6,528 bases of DNA from the NCBI GenBank assembly GCA_016220045.1, contig JACRIP010000043.1, forward strand, positions 1-6,528, given 5' to 3'. Position 1 is the first letter of the stretch. Each line of letters starts with the position of its first letter. Origin of the DNA: Planctomycetota bacterium. Its GTDB lineage: Bacteria > Planctomycetota > MHYJ01 > WSZJ01 > JACPWG01. Of this stretch, positions 1 through 6,528 are shown piece after piece. Both the position numbers and the translations under genes were made by a program. Below the pieces are notes generated by a model. It was not told the origin of the DNA, made no database searches, and was given only the letters and a program-made list of their open reading frames with translations.

Positions 1-700
1 CGTCGTAGCCGCCAATGCGCCAGCACAGGCCGACCAGCGCTTGCAGGTCGAGGGTGGCGTCGGGGTCGGTCGGACGCAGCGGGACCCGCACCACGGGAAG
101 GGGCGCACGCAACGGCGCGCTGCACAATTTCACCTTGGTAGGGCGCTCCGCCCGCCACACGCAGACGTGATAGGAGGTCCGATGGGATACCGGAATCCGC
201 TCCGGCTGCACCTTCAAGACTCGCCGCCCTGCGCGCAGGAGATCGACCTCGACCAGGTTCACCCGACCCTGCACCATCCCCCGCTGCTTACGCAGGTAGG
301 CCACCTGACCCTCGCCCGGGTCTTTGTTGGCCGCACTCAGGATTTCCAGCGCCGTGACGACCCGGTGTCCCGATCCGACCTCGACAATATCCAGGCAGGT
401 CTCGGGCATCGGCTCGTCAGCAACGTCGAGCGCCAAGGGTTCGGAGGTCGTGGCCGTGCCGGTCATGGCCGCGCCCCCGCGCGGAGGTCGCGCTGTCTCC
501 ACGACTCGGACGTCGGGGTAGACGACGCGCGAATCAACCATCGGCGAATCGCCGTGCACGCGCTCCTCGACCCGCGCGCGGAGGTCGCGCGGAAGTTGCG
601 GCTGAAGTTGATCGTCGGCGTAGATGATCAACCGCGAGTGGATGTCGCGCCAATGCGCTTCTAAGTAGTGGTGCATGCCCGGAAACTGACCGCGTTCCAT
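1..700 (-). CDS. DUF4058 family protein, C-terminus cut by window edge
   Basis: An open minus-strand frame runs from ATG at 700 to the window edge, giving 233 residues with no stop. It looks like the DUF4058 family, common in Planctomycetota, Cyanobacteria and Chloroflexi and of unknown function. Family-like landmarks, in order: FPGMHHYLE (residues 6-14); a W-RDIHSRLI stretch then QPQLPRDLRARVEERV (33-48); YPDVRVVE (61-68); VVTALEILSAANKDPGEG (114-131), matching the family's usual E-LSP-NK core; NLVEVDLLRAGRR (148-160); PLRPTDPDATLDLQ (207-220); and a final GYD, after which members usually have only a few dozen more residues. The start is supported by GGAG seven bases upstream. The E-LS...NK and VEVDLL segments resemble PD-(D/E)XK nuclease-fold proteins such as Uma2, but that link is inference. 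The family call is firm; the biological role is unknown. Confidence 0.88.
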   Translation of the reverse strand, partial: MERGQFPGMHHYLEAHWRDIHSRLIIYADDQLQPQLPRDLRARVEERVHGDSPMVDSRVVYPDVRVVETARPPRGGAAMTGTATTSEPLALDVADEPMPETCLDIVEVGSGHRVVTALEILSAANKDPGEGQVAYLRKQRGMVQGRVNLVEVDLLRAGRRVLKVQPERIPVSHRTSYHVCVWRAERPTKVKLCSAPLRAPLPVVRVPLRPTDPDATLDLQALVGLCWRIGGYD

Positions 701-765
701 GTTCGTGCTCCGCCGGCGCGGTAGGGGAATCATCCGAGGAAACGGGGATCGCGGGAGTGCCAGAC

Positions 766-794
766 ATGATAGCGCGGGGCGTAGGCGTACGCAA
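766..794 (-). promoter_or_regulatory. candidate sigma-70 promoter for the DUF4058 gene
   Basis: On the minus strand TTGCGT (794-789) is followed after exactly 17 bases by TATCAT (771-766). Spacing is ideal and both boxes are close to consensus in an otherwise GC-rich stretch. It would give a leader of roughly 60 nt before the ATG at 700. Seen by eye only. Confidence 0.45.
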
Positions 795-910
795 GGACTG
801 CGACCGAGCGGGCCGGGTGTCGCCGCGCGCGACGGTGCTGTGTGCGGCCGAGCCCGGCGCGAGCGAGCGGCATGGCTGCTTCGGAGCCTTGAGCTTCAGC
901 GCCGCGGTCT

Positions 911-1125
911 GATCCGGCGCCGCGCGAAGCCCTTCGCATGGTCGCGGGGCTTGGGGGCTTTCTGGGGCCAAGTCGGATGGGGAGCCCGGTACCCAAGTGC
1001 TCTGGCGTGGGCTTGAACGTCTCGCGGATAGCGAGAGTGTCTGGTCTTATCTGAGCGCGATGATCGATCCGAGCCGGGTGCTGGTGTCCAGCGACGACGG
1101 TTGTGGGCAAGAATCAGGGTCATAG
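911..1125 (+). pseudogene. C-terminal remnant of an IS4/Tn5-like transposase, frameshifted
   Basis: Two adjacent frames together spell the C-terminal end of an IS4-family (Tn5-like) transposase. Frame one (from 911) reads DPAPREALRMVAGLGGFLG, ending at 967. The next frame (from 970) reads KSDGEPGTQVLWRGLERL and then a tail of about 33 residues to TAG at 1123-1125. The family pattern LGGFLGRK-DGEPG...LWRG--RL is interrupted where the Arg codon would be: only CC remains between GGG and AAG, so a single-base deletion at about 968-969 explains the shift. Upstream of 911 the frame soon meets TGA (893-895), and I see no DDE catalytic core, so most of the gene is gone. It cannot encode an active enzyme. 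Identification rests on the conserved C-terminal motif of the Tn5 dimerisation region. It sits between the DUF4058 promoter region and the family-1 repeat, marking old insertion activity here. Confidence 0.8.
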
Positions 1126-1151
1126 GGGGGGCGCAAGAGGCAGCGATCCGT

Positions 1152-1341
1152 GGCCCCTCGGTGCAGGCCGGAAGGCCTGCGCCACAATCGCCGGAGACCT
1201 CTCGAAGTCAACTATGATGTGCGCGGGACGCTTGTGGCGCAGGCCTTCCGGCCTGCGCCGCGCGGTCTCCGGCGCCGGAGTCCCGTGGGGTTGTCTGCTC
1301 CCCGGAACGAGGCGTTTTCGCCCGGATCGACCGTTTGCGAC
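1152..1341 (+). repeat. family-1 dispersed repeat, copy A (nested inverted repeat)
   Basis: This ~190 bp element recurs inverted at 3099-3289. Its core is a perfect 25-bp inverted repeat, 1163-1187 against 1232-1256, separated by 44 bases. Each arm is itself a hairpin: GCAGGCC, loop GGAA, GGCCTGC. Beyond the second arm it shares with copy B the blocks GGCGCCGGAGTCCCG, CCCCGGAACGAGGCGT and ATCGACCGTTTGCGAC (1326-1341). The 44-base centre is the least conserved part. No convincing coding sequence was seen in it. It probably belongs to a dispersed intergenic repeat family rather than a transposon end. Confidence 0.85.
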
Positions 1342-1361
1342 CGCCCCAATAGGGGCGGTCG
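1338..1361. repeat. perfect 10-bp hairpin with AATA loop
   Basis: CGACCGCCCC, loop AATA, GGGGCGGTCG. It begins inside the last bases of the family-1 element and is absent from the matching flank of copy B. There is no T-tract, so it is not a classical terminator on either strand, though it lies downstream of the leftward HEAT gene. It may be a third small repeat type fused to the block. Confidence 0.7.
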
Positions 1362-1379
1362 GAAATGGGGCCGGCCGGA

Positions 1380-1414
1380 CCACCCCGGGGCGGACGCAGG
1401 GGTCCGCCCCTACG
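1380..1414 (+). repeat. family-2 hairpin repeat, copy 1
   Basis: This 35-bp sequence differs at only one base from 6403-6437 near the other end of the window. Its core is GGGGCGGAC, loop GCAGGG, GTCCGCCCC (9-bp stem, 1387-1410), preceded by CCACCCC and followed by TACG. A partial inverted partner, CGTAGGG at 1432-1438, can pair with CCCTACG (1408-1414). It is REP-like in size and placement. The rest of the stretch to 1551 is GC-rich, with no gene seen. Confidence 0.85.
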
Positions 1415-1551
1415 CCCAGGACCACCCAAACCGTAGGGCGGGGTTCCCCCGACCGCGCCCGCCCCGACCCGGGCCGGCCGGCAACCGCCCGCGCCCGAGG
1501 GGTCCGGCCGAGCGTCCCGCTGCGGAAGCCGCGGCGGGCGGTCCCGGCCGA

Positions 1552-3009
1552 TCAGGAGTCCGATCGCGGCGGTTCGGCCGCCGGCCCCGGCGCCGCCTCC
1601 GATCCGGTGGTTCCCTGAGGGGCTTCCGCCTCCTGGTCGCGCGGGGTCGCGGGCGAGAGCGCGCCTTCCCCCACCACCACGCTCAGGGAGCCGAGGTCGC
1701 CCGTGCCGGCGGCGAGCGAGAGCTGGCCCATGTCCGCCCCCTCGTCCAGGCGTGCGCGGATCAGGTCCAGGGCCTCCTGCAGCGCCCGCCGTACTTCGCC
1801 CTCGAACAGGAGCGGGCTCGACTCGCTGCACGCGAGCAGGAGTTCGATCGCCCGGCGCGTCCCCACTTTTCCCAGCGCGGTGGCGGCCGCCGCGCGTACC
1901 GTGGCCTCGGTGCGCCCCATCAGCCCGAGGAGCGCCGGTTCGGCGCGGGGATCCCCGAGGTCGCCCAGCACCTGGGCCGCCGCCACGGCCGTCGCCTCGT
2001 CCGCGCCATTCAGCCGGCCGACCGCCGACTCGAAGGCGCCGGGCGGGCGCAACCGCCCGAGCGCCCGCAGCGCCGGAGGGTGCAGGGGCCGGTACCGCTG
2101 CCCGACCACCGCCTCCAAGAACGGCACCAGCCGGCCGCCCGGGACATGGGCGATCAGGTGCTCCAGCGCGGCGATGCGCAAGGCATCCTCGACGGCGGGC
2201 GACTTGACCAACTCCTCCAGGTACGGCCAGCCGCGTTGGCGCAGGTGACCCGCGGCGACGAGGGTCACTTCCGGATCCCCTCCCTCCGTCACGGTCCATT
2301 CGCACGCCCGGGTGGTCTCGGGCTCCTGCGGGTAGTGCCGGATCAGCACCTCCAGGCTGCGCCGGCGCACCGGGCCGATGGGGTCCGTCGTGGCGCTGGC
2401 GTGCAGCAGTTCCGGCACCGAGCGCCCCGTGAGCGAGAGCCGCCGCGTCAGGTCGTCCAGGTCGCGCACCGCGGCCACGATCCGCTCCGGTTCCGCGATC
2501 AGGCCGGGGAGCTCGAAGGCGACCGTGCCGCCCTCCACCTTGCCGTTGCGCGGGGCCAGAACGCCGGTCAGCGCCGCGCGCGTCGCGCGGTCCAGGAGTG
2601 CGGTGGTCGGCGCCTCCGCCCCGGACACCCAGGTCTGCTCGTCGAAGGACTCATTGCCGGTGCGGAGGCGCTGCCGGCCACCGGCGGCGTCGCGCAGTTC
2701 CCCGAGCAGGCCCTGCCAGCGGATCGACAGGTCGGCCGGGATGCCGCGGGAGCGGGCGGAGAAGTGCGTAATGGGCCGCCTGCGCGCGCCGCTGCGGCGC
2801 ACGGCATGGACTTCGACCGCCACGCCCTCCAGTTCGCCTGCGATTTTGTGGCGGCCGTAGGTGTCGCTTCGGACCACCTGGAGGCCGAGTTCGCCGGCGG
2901 CCGTGTGCCAGCCGGCGAGCAGGCGCCGCTGTCGGGTGTAGGCCTTGCGCGCGACCAAGGCGAGCGCGCCGGCGAGGATCAGGCCCACGGTCGGGAAGAG
3001 GAACTCCAC
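1552..3009 (-). CDS. membrane-anchored HEAT-repeat protein
   Basis: The protein is 485 residues from GTG at 3009 (GAGGG Shine-Dalgarno, 6-base spacer) to TGA at 1552. An N-terminal hydrophobic segment (about residues 3-21, FLFPTVGLILAGALALV) followed by RKAYTRQRR predicts a signal anchor with the rest in the cytoplasm. Residues ~40-230 form a domain I do not recognise. From ~275 to 400 are HEAT-like helical pairs, clearest at TAVAAAQVLGDLGDPRAEP (340-358) and TVRAAAATALGKVGTRRAIE (370-389). HEAT arrays are protein-protein scaffolds; the partner is unknown. Near the end come three short beta-like motifs, GQLSLAAG, GSLSVVVG and GALSPATP (428-456), then an acidic, Pro/Ala-rich tail. The frame stays open upstream to ATG at 3207, but that part lies in the copy B repeat and has no better ribosome site. 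The gene follows the secreted-protein gene on the same strand, 304 bp away. Confidence 0.85.
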   Translation of the reverse strand: MEFLFPTVGLILAGALALVARKAYTRQRRLLAGWHTAAGELGLQVVRSDTYGRHKIAGELEGVAVEVHAVRRSGARRRPITHFSARSRGIPADLSIRWQGLLGELRDAAGGRQRLRTGNESFDEQTWVSGAEAPTTALLDRATRAALTGVLAPRNGKVEGGTVAFELPGLIAEPERIVAAVRDLDDLTRRLSLTGRSVPELLHASATTDPIGPVRRRSLEVLIRHYPQEPETTRACEWTVTEGGDPEVTLVAAGHLRQRGWPYLEELVKSPAVEDALRIAALEHLIAHVPGGRLVPFLEAVVGQRYRPLHPPALRALGRLRPPGAFESAVGRLNGADEATAVAAAQVLGDLGDPRAEPALLGLMGRTEATVRAAAATALGKVGTRRAIELLLACSESSPLLFEGEVRRALQEALDLIRARLDEGADMGQLSLAAGTGDLGSLSVVVGEGALSPATPRDQEAEAPQGTTGSEAAPGPAAEPPRSDS

Positions 3010-3098
3010 GGCGAACCCTCGAACCGGCGCGGAGGGAGGGGAATCCGGGGCATCGTCAGGGGATCCGGAGTGCAGGGGAGTACACGTAGACCGAGGGT

Positions 3099-3289
3099 GT
3101 CGCAAACGGTCGATTCGCGCGGGCACGCCTCGTTCCGGGGATCGGGCCGGCCCCGCGGGACTCCGGCGCCGGGGACCTCGCGGGGCAGGCGAGGACGCCT
3201 GCGCCACAAAGGTCTCGAGCCGATCGGTGAGCGTCCGAGAGGTCTACCGTAGTTGTGGTGCAGGCGTCCACGCCGGCACTCGAAGGGCC
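3099..3289 (-). repeat. family-1 dispersed repeat, copy B (inverted relative to copy A)
   Basis: Read on the minus strand this aligns with copy A along its whole length, roughly three quarters identical outside the central spacer. Identical blocks include GGCGCCGGAGTCCCG, CCCCGGAACGAGGCGT and ATCGACCGTTTGCGAC. Its own 25-bp arms are 3185-3209 and 3253-3277 (22 of 25 pair), 43 bases apart. The left arm is a hairpin GCAGGCG, loop AGGA, CGCCTGC. It fills most of the 304 bp between the two leftward genes, and the gap holds no other gene. Confidence 0.85.
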
Positions 3290-3313
3290 GGCAACGGCAC
3301 CCTTTGCAATACC

Positions 3314-4489
3314 CTACTCGCTGCGCCGGCACGCCGCCCAGTCCAGGAACAGCATCTGGGGCGCGGGTCCCAGCTCCTCGCCCAGCAGGAAGGTGGTGTA
3401 GTCCTTCGCCGTGCCGCCCAGGGTCAGGGTCAGCGTGTGGCCGTGCAGCCGATAGGTGCCCTTCCAGTCCAGGTGCTCCGTGGTGTGCGCGTGCGCCGCG
3501 CCGCGGCCTGCATCGGCCGCCCGCCCTTCCGCGATCTCGAAGGTCCCGTCCGCGTGGAAGACCCAGCGCTGCTCCTGGCTGCCGGTCGCGCCGGCGATGG
3601 CCGCCCCGCCGCTCGCGTCGTAGCTCGCGTCCAGGCGATGCCCGTCCGGGAAGGGGGTCGCACGCAGCCAGCCCTTGATGCGCGCCGGCTCCGTTCCCGG
3701 CTCCAGCTCGCGCGTCAGGCTGCGGCCATCACCGTAGTCCATGACGAGCGCCGTGCCGGCGATGCGGTAGATGCCGGCCTCGCCGGGAAAGATCGCCGCC
3801 GCCGCCGCCCAGTCCAGGTTCTCGCCCCCGGCGAAGGCCCGCCCGAGCACGAACGTGCCGTCCGGCCGGAACAGGTAGCGGATGATCACCGTGCCGTTCT
3901 GCGGCGTGACCTGGGTCCAGATGTAGATGCCGGCCAGGCCGCCCTTGCCGGGCGGCGCCAGCCTCACCGGCGCCCCGCCGCCGCCCCCTCCCGCGCCGCC
4001 CGCGTCGCCGCCGAGCTGCGCGCCGCGCGGCCGCACGTTCGACTTCGGCACCCACACGTTCTGGCTCTCGTGGTAGCCGTCCCAGCTCACGAATACGCGC
4101 TCGGCTTCGACCTTCTCGATCTTGCCGCGCAGCCAGTTGGCGCCGTACTTGATTTCGACCTCGCGGCCCGGCTGGTAGAACTCGGCGGGCTGGGTCGCGC
4201 CGCCGTCCGGGCCGGCCGCTCCCGCGCCGCCGCCGGCCGGGGCGAGCGGGTCGGGTCGCGGCCGCACCTCGGCGCGCGTCACCCAGGAGTTCTGGCCGGC
4301 GTCGTAGCCGTCCCAGCTCACGAACACGCGGTCGCCGTCGATCTTCTCGATCTTGCCGCGCAGCCAATTGGCGCCGTACTTGACCTCGACCTCCTGCCCG
4401 GGCGCCAGCGGCGCGGGTTCGGCGGCGGCGGTGCCGGCCAGGAGGGCGACCAGGACCAGGACGGCGAACAGGCGGCAGGCGAGCGGCAT
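3314..4489 (-). CDS. secreted protein with two Tudor/SH3-like repeats and a duplicated beta-rich C-terminal half
   Basis: The protein is 391 residues from ATG at 4489 to TAG at 3314. Residues 1-23 are a signal peptide: Arg near the start, the core LFAVLVLVALLAG, then TAAAEPAP with a likely cleavage after AAA. Two repeats of 48 residues follow (31-78 and 108-155), about 70% identical. Both contain KYGANWLRGKIEK and RVFVSWDGY, then QN-WV and VRPR. This resembles a Tudor-knot/agenet/SH3-like barrel, a fold that binds ligands or peptides. A Gly/Ala/Pro linker separates them and a glycine run follows. The C-terminal half holds two related beta modules (about 205-263 and 309-368), each with F--DGTF, a later LDW and G-YR--G--L. 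It probably acts in the periplasm or outside the cell; the ligand is unknown. Frame upstream of 4489 is open, but the signal peptide and AAGGGA seven bases before fix this start. Function not recognised. Confidence 0.85.
   Translation of the reverse strand: MPLACRLFAVLVLVALLAGTAAAEPAPLAPGQEVEVKYGANWLRGKIEKIDGDRVFVSWDGYDAGQNSWVTRAEVRPRPDPLAPAGGGAGAAGPDGGATQPAEFYQPGREVEIKYGANWLRGKIEKVEAERVFVSWDGYHESQNVWVPKSNVRPRGAQLGGDAGGAGGGGGGAPVRLAPPGKGGLAGIYIWTQVTPQNGTVIIRYLFRPDGTFVLGRAFAGGENLDWAAAAAIFPGEAGIYRIAGTALVMDYGDGRSLTRELEPGTEPARIKGWLRATPFPDGHRLDASYDASGGAAIAGATGSQEQRWVFHADGTFEIAEGRAADAGRGAAHAHTTEHLDWKGTYRLHGHTLTLTLGGTAKDYTTFLLGEELGPAPQMLFLDWAACRRSE
4025..4168 (-). repeat. second 48-codon Tudor/SH3-like repeat
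   Basis: Encodes residues 108-155 of the secreted protein. It differs from the first repeat at about 14 of 48 positions, mostly conservative, while the KYGANWLRGKIEK and RVFVSWDGY cores are unchanged. The DNA is also clearly related, so the duplication is either fairly recent or homogenised. Confidence 0.85.
4256..4399 (-). repeat. first 48-codon Tudor/SH3-like repeat
   Basis: Encodes residues 31-78 of the secreted protein, directly after the signal peptide. It is the partner of 4025-4168, with 87 bases between them encoding an Ala/Gly/Pro-rich linker. Confidence 0.85.
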
Positions 4490-4567
4490 CGGGGTTCCCT
4501 TCGTGAAGTCGGCTGGCGGCGTGCGGTGGGCGACTTCCGGGCGGCGCGGCGCTTTCCGGCGCGCGGG

Positions 4568-4576
4568 AGTGTAGCA
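4568..4576 (-). promoter_or_regulatory. candidate extended -10 for the secreted-protein gene
   Basis: On the minus strand TGC-TACACT (4576-4568) fits an extended -10 element. No good -35 lies 17-18 bases upstream. Transcription would start near 4561, about 70 nt before the ATG at 4489. Tentative. Confidence 0.4.
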
Positions 4577-4620
4577 TGCGGCCCAGCCCCGCGGGAAGGG
4601 AATCGGCCTCGGGAATCCTG

Positions 4621-4648
4621 TTGCAATCCCCAGACCCGTCACTATAAT
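4621..4648 (+). promoter_or_regulatory. sigma-70 promoter for acpP-fabF
   Basis: TTGCAA (4621-4626), a 16-base spacer and a perfect TATAAT (4643-4648) stand in an AT-richer island between divergent genes. Expected start is near 4655, giving a leader of about 135 nt to acpP. Two small hairpins can form in the leader: CCCCGCG/CGCGGGG (4665-4671 with 4681-4687) and CCGGA-TGCG-TCCGG (4702-4715). Confidence 0.75.
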
Positions 4649-4777
4649 ACGGCGCTTCGTATGGCCCCGCGACGGCGCTGCGCGGGGGGCGTGGAAGCGG
4701 TCCGGATGCGTCCGGTCGGGTCACCGGCGTAGTCCAGGGATCCCCGTATGCCCGCCCCGTGCCACATTCCCCGGTAC

Positions 4778-4783
4778 AAGGAG
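4778..4783 (+). promoter_or_regulatory. ribosome binding site that fixes the acpP start
   Basis: AAGGAG lies eight bases before ATG at 4792. It decides against the in-frame GTG at 4759, which would add 11 residues unlike any ACP and has no such site. Confidence 0.85.
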
Positions 4784-4791
4784 CCCTCGAC

Positions 4792-5037
4792 ATGCCCACT
4801 ACCCAGGAAATCAGCGAGAAGGTCACCGACATCGTCTGCAAGCAGCTCGGAGTGGCCAAGGACAAGGTCAAGCCCGAGACCTCCTTCATCAACGACCTCG
4901 GCGCCGACTCCCTCGACACCGTCGAGCTCGTCATGGAGATCGAAGACGCCTTCGAACTCTCCATCCCCGAAGAGGACGCCGACAAGATCCAGACCGTCGG
5001 CCACGCGATCAAGTACATCGAGTCCAAGCTCGGGTAA
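4792..5037 (+). CDS. acpP: acyl carrier protein
   Basis: The protein has 81 residues, the normal ACP length, and is small and acidic. It carries growing acyl chains on a phosphopantetheine arm during type II fatty acid synthesis in the cytoplasm. The attachment serine is Ser40 in the conserved GADSLDTVELVMEIEDAF (37-54), the helix that partner enzymes recognise. SIPEEDADKIQTVGHAIKYI (57-76) matches the family's C-terminal part. Cys16 is somewhat unusual in the first helix. The start is set by AAGGAG at 4778-4783; the stop is TAA. It is first in the acpP-fabF pair, behind a strong promoter, as expected for one of the most abundant proteins of the cell. fabF follows after 117 bp. Identification is secure. 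Confidence 0.97.
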   Translation: MPTTQEISEKVTDIVCKQLGVAKDKVKPETSFINDLGADSLDTVELVMEIEDAFELSIPEEDADKIQTVGHAIKYIESKLG

Positions 5038-5154
5038 ATTCCGGAGGGCGTCGCGCCGGCCCCAGCCGCCCCGGCGCACGCGCCTCCCGCCCCCGCCCGC
5101 CCTTGCCGACCGCCCCGTCCGCCCCGACCACTCCGACTCCGGGAGCCTTCCCCC
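5038..5154 (+). other. C-rich, G-poor spacer between acpP and fabF
   Basis: This 117-bp gap holds no gene. In 5061-5140 I count 51 C, 17 G, 6 A and 6 T. Such unstructured C-rich, G-poor RNA is the composition favoured by Rho, so partial termination that lowers fabF relative to acpP is possible; this is inference. GGGAG (5141-5145) nine bases before the fabF ATG is the likely ribosome site. Confidence 0.5.
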
Positions 5155-6402
<1,248 letters not shown>

Positions 6403-6437
6403 CCACCCCGGGGCGGACACAGGGGTCCGCCCCTACG
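6403..6437 (+). repeat. family-2 hairpin repeat, copy 2, abutting the fabF stop
   Basis: It starts at the base after the fabF TAG and is identical to 1380-1414 except for one base in the loop. The core is GGGGCGGAC, loop ACAGGG, GTCCGCCCC (6410-6433). With no T-tract it is not a standard intrinsic terminator, but it will fold in the fabF transcript and could protect the 3' end. Confidence 0.88.
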
Positions 6438-6501
6438 GCCGGCCACGGGCTGCGGTGGTGCGGGCATCGGGGTCGGCCCGGACGCCCGGCCACGGGTTTC
6501 G

Positions 6502-6528
6502 GTAGGGGCGGACCCCTGTGTCCGCCCC
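6502..6528 (-). repeat. family-2 hairpin repeat, copy 3, inverted and reaching the window end
   Basis: It is the exact reverse complement of 6410-6436 over 27 bases, 65 bases downstream, and runs to the last base of the window. The two could form one long stem or two separate hairpins. Between them an 11-base direct repeat CCGGCCACGGG occurs at 6439-6449 and 6486-6496. Confidence 0.85.

Noticed and set aside
41..664. 207-codon plus-strand open frame
   Set aside because: It is antisense to the DUF4058-family gene, which shows family motifs along its whole visible length.
1163..1256. CRISPR or integron attC-like array
   Set aside because: There are only two inverted arms with no regular series of direct repeats, and no cas or integrase gene nearby.
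3070..3106. Promoter for the HEAT gene starting from TTGCGA at the end of copy B
   Set aside because: The hexamer 17 bases downstream (TACTCC) matches the -10 consensus poorly.
1150..3252. 700-codon plus-strand open frame
   Set aside because: It runs antisense to the HEAT gene and through both repeats; the Arg/Pro/Gly-rich translation is typical of a GC-rich shadow.
1152..3289. Composite transposon with the family-1 copies as terminal inverted repeats
   Set aside because: There is no transposase between them, no target-site duplication was seen, and the copies look like a dispersed intergenic family.
2945..4732. 595-codon plus-strand open frame
   Set aside because: It is antisense to the secreted Tudor-like gene, whose signal peptide and repeats clearly mark the coding strand.
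6410..6436. Classical intrinsic terminator after fabF
   Set aside because: The stem is strong but no T-run follows; the same sequence occurs elsewhere as a repeat.

Overview
The window is very GC-rich bacterial chromosome, probably Planctomycetota. That placement is inferred from a DUF4058-type gene, the style of FabF and ACP, and many dispersed hairpin repeats between genes; no rRNA or single decisive marker is present. I see four complete protein genes, one gene cut by the left edge, one decayed transposase end, and two families of structured intergenic repeats. I see no tRNA, rRNA or CRISPR array.

Left part (1-1551). A leftward DUF4058-family gene starts at 700 and runs off the window. 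Upstream of it lies about 850 bp without an intact gene. The first piece (911-1125, + strand) is the C-terminal end of an IS4/Tn5-like transposase broken by a one-base frameshift. After it comes a block of dispersed repeats: copy A of a ~190 bp family-1 element (1152-1341), a 10-bp-stem hairpin (1338-1361), and a GGGGCGGAC hairpin repeat of family 2 (1380-1414).

Middle (1552-4489). Two genes are read leftward. The downstream one (1552-3009) encodes a single-pass membrane-anchored HEAT-repeat protein. The upstream one (3314-4489) encodes a secreted or periplasmic protein with two nearly identical Tudor/SH3-like beta-barrel repeats and a duplicated beta-rich C-terminal half. Between them sits copy B of the family-1 element (3099-3289), inverted relative to copy A, so the HEAT gene is bracketed by inverted repeats.

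Right part (4490-6528). A divergent promoter region separates the secreted-protein gene from a rightward fatty-acid synthesis pair: acpP (acyl carrier protein) and fabF (beta-ketoacyl-ACP synthase II). A near-consensus sigma-70 promoter (TTGCAA, 16 bp, TATAAT) precedes acpP with a structured leader of about 135 nt. A C-rich, G-poor spacer of 117 bp separates the two genes. ACP carries the acyl chain and FabF condenses it with malonyl-ACP, so the pair works as one elongation module. Directly after the fabF stop codon lies an inverted pair of family-2 hairpin repeats (6403-6437 and 6502-6528).

The most unusual content is in the repeats. Family-1 copies differ from each other, yet the two arms within each copy match and at least one stem base pair changes in a compensatory way, which suggests that the folded form matters. 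I found no convincing new defence or biosynthetic system here.
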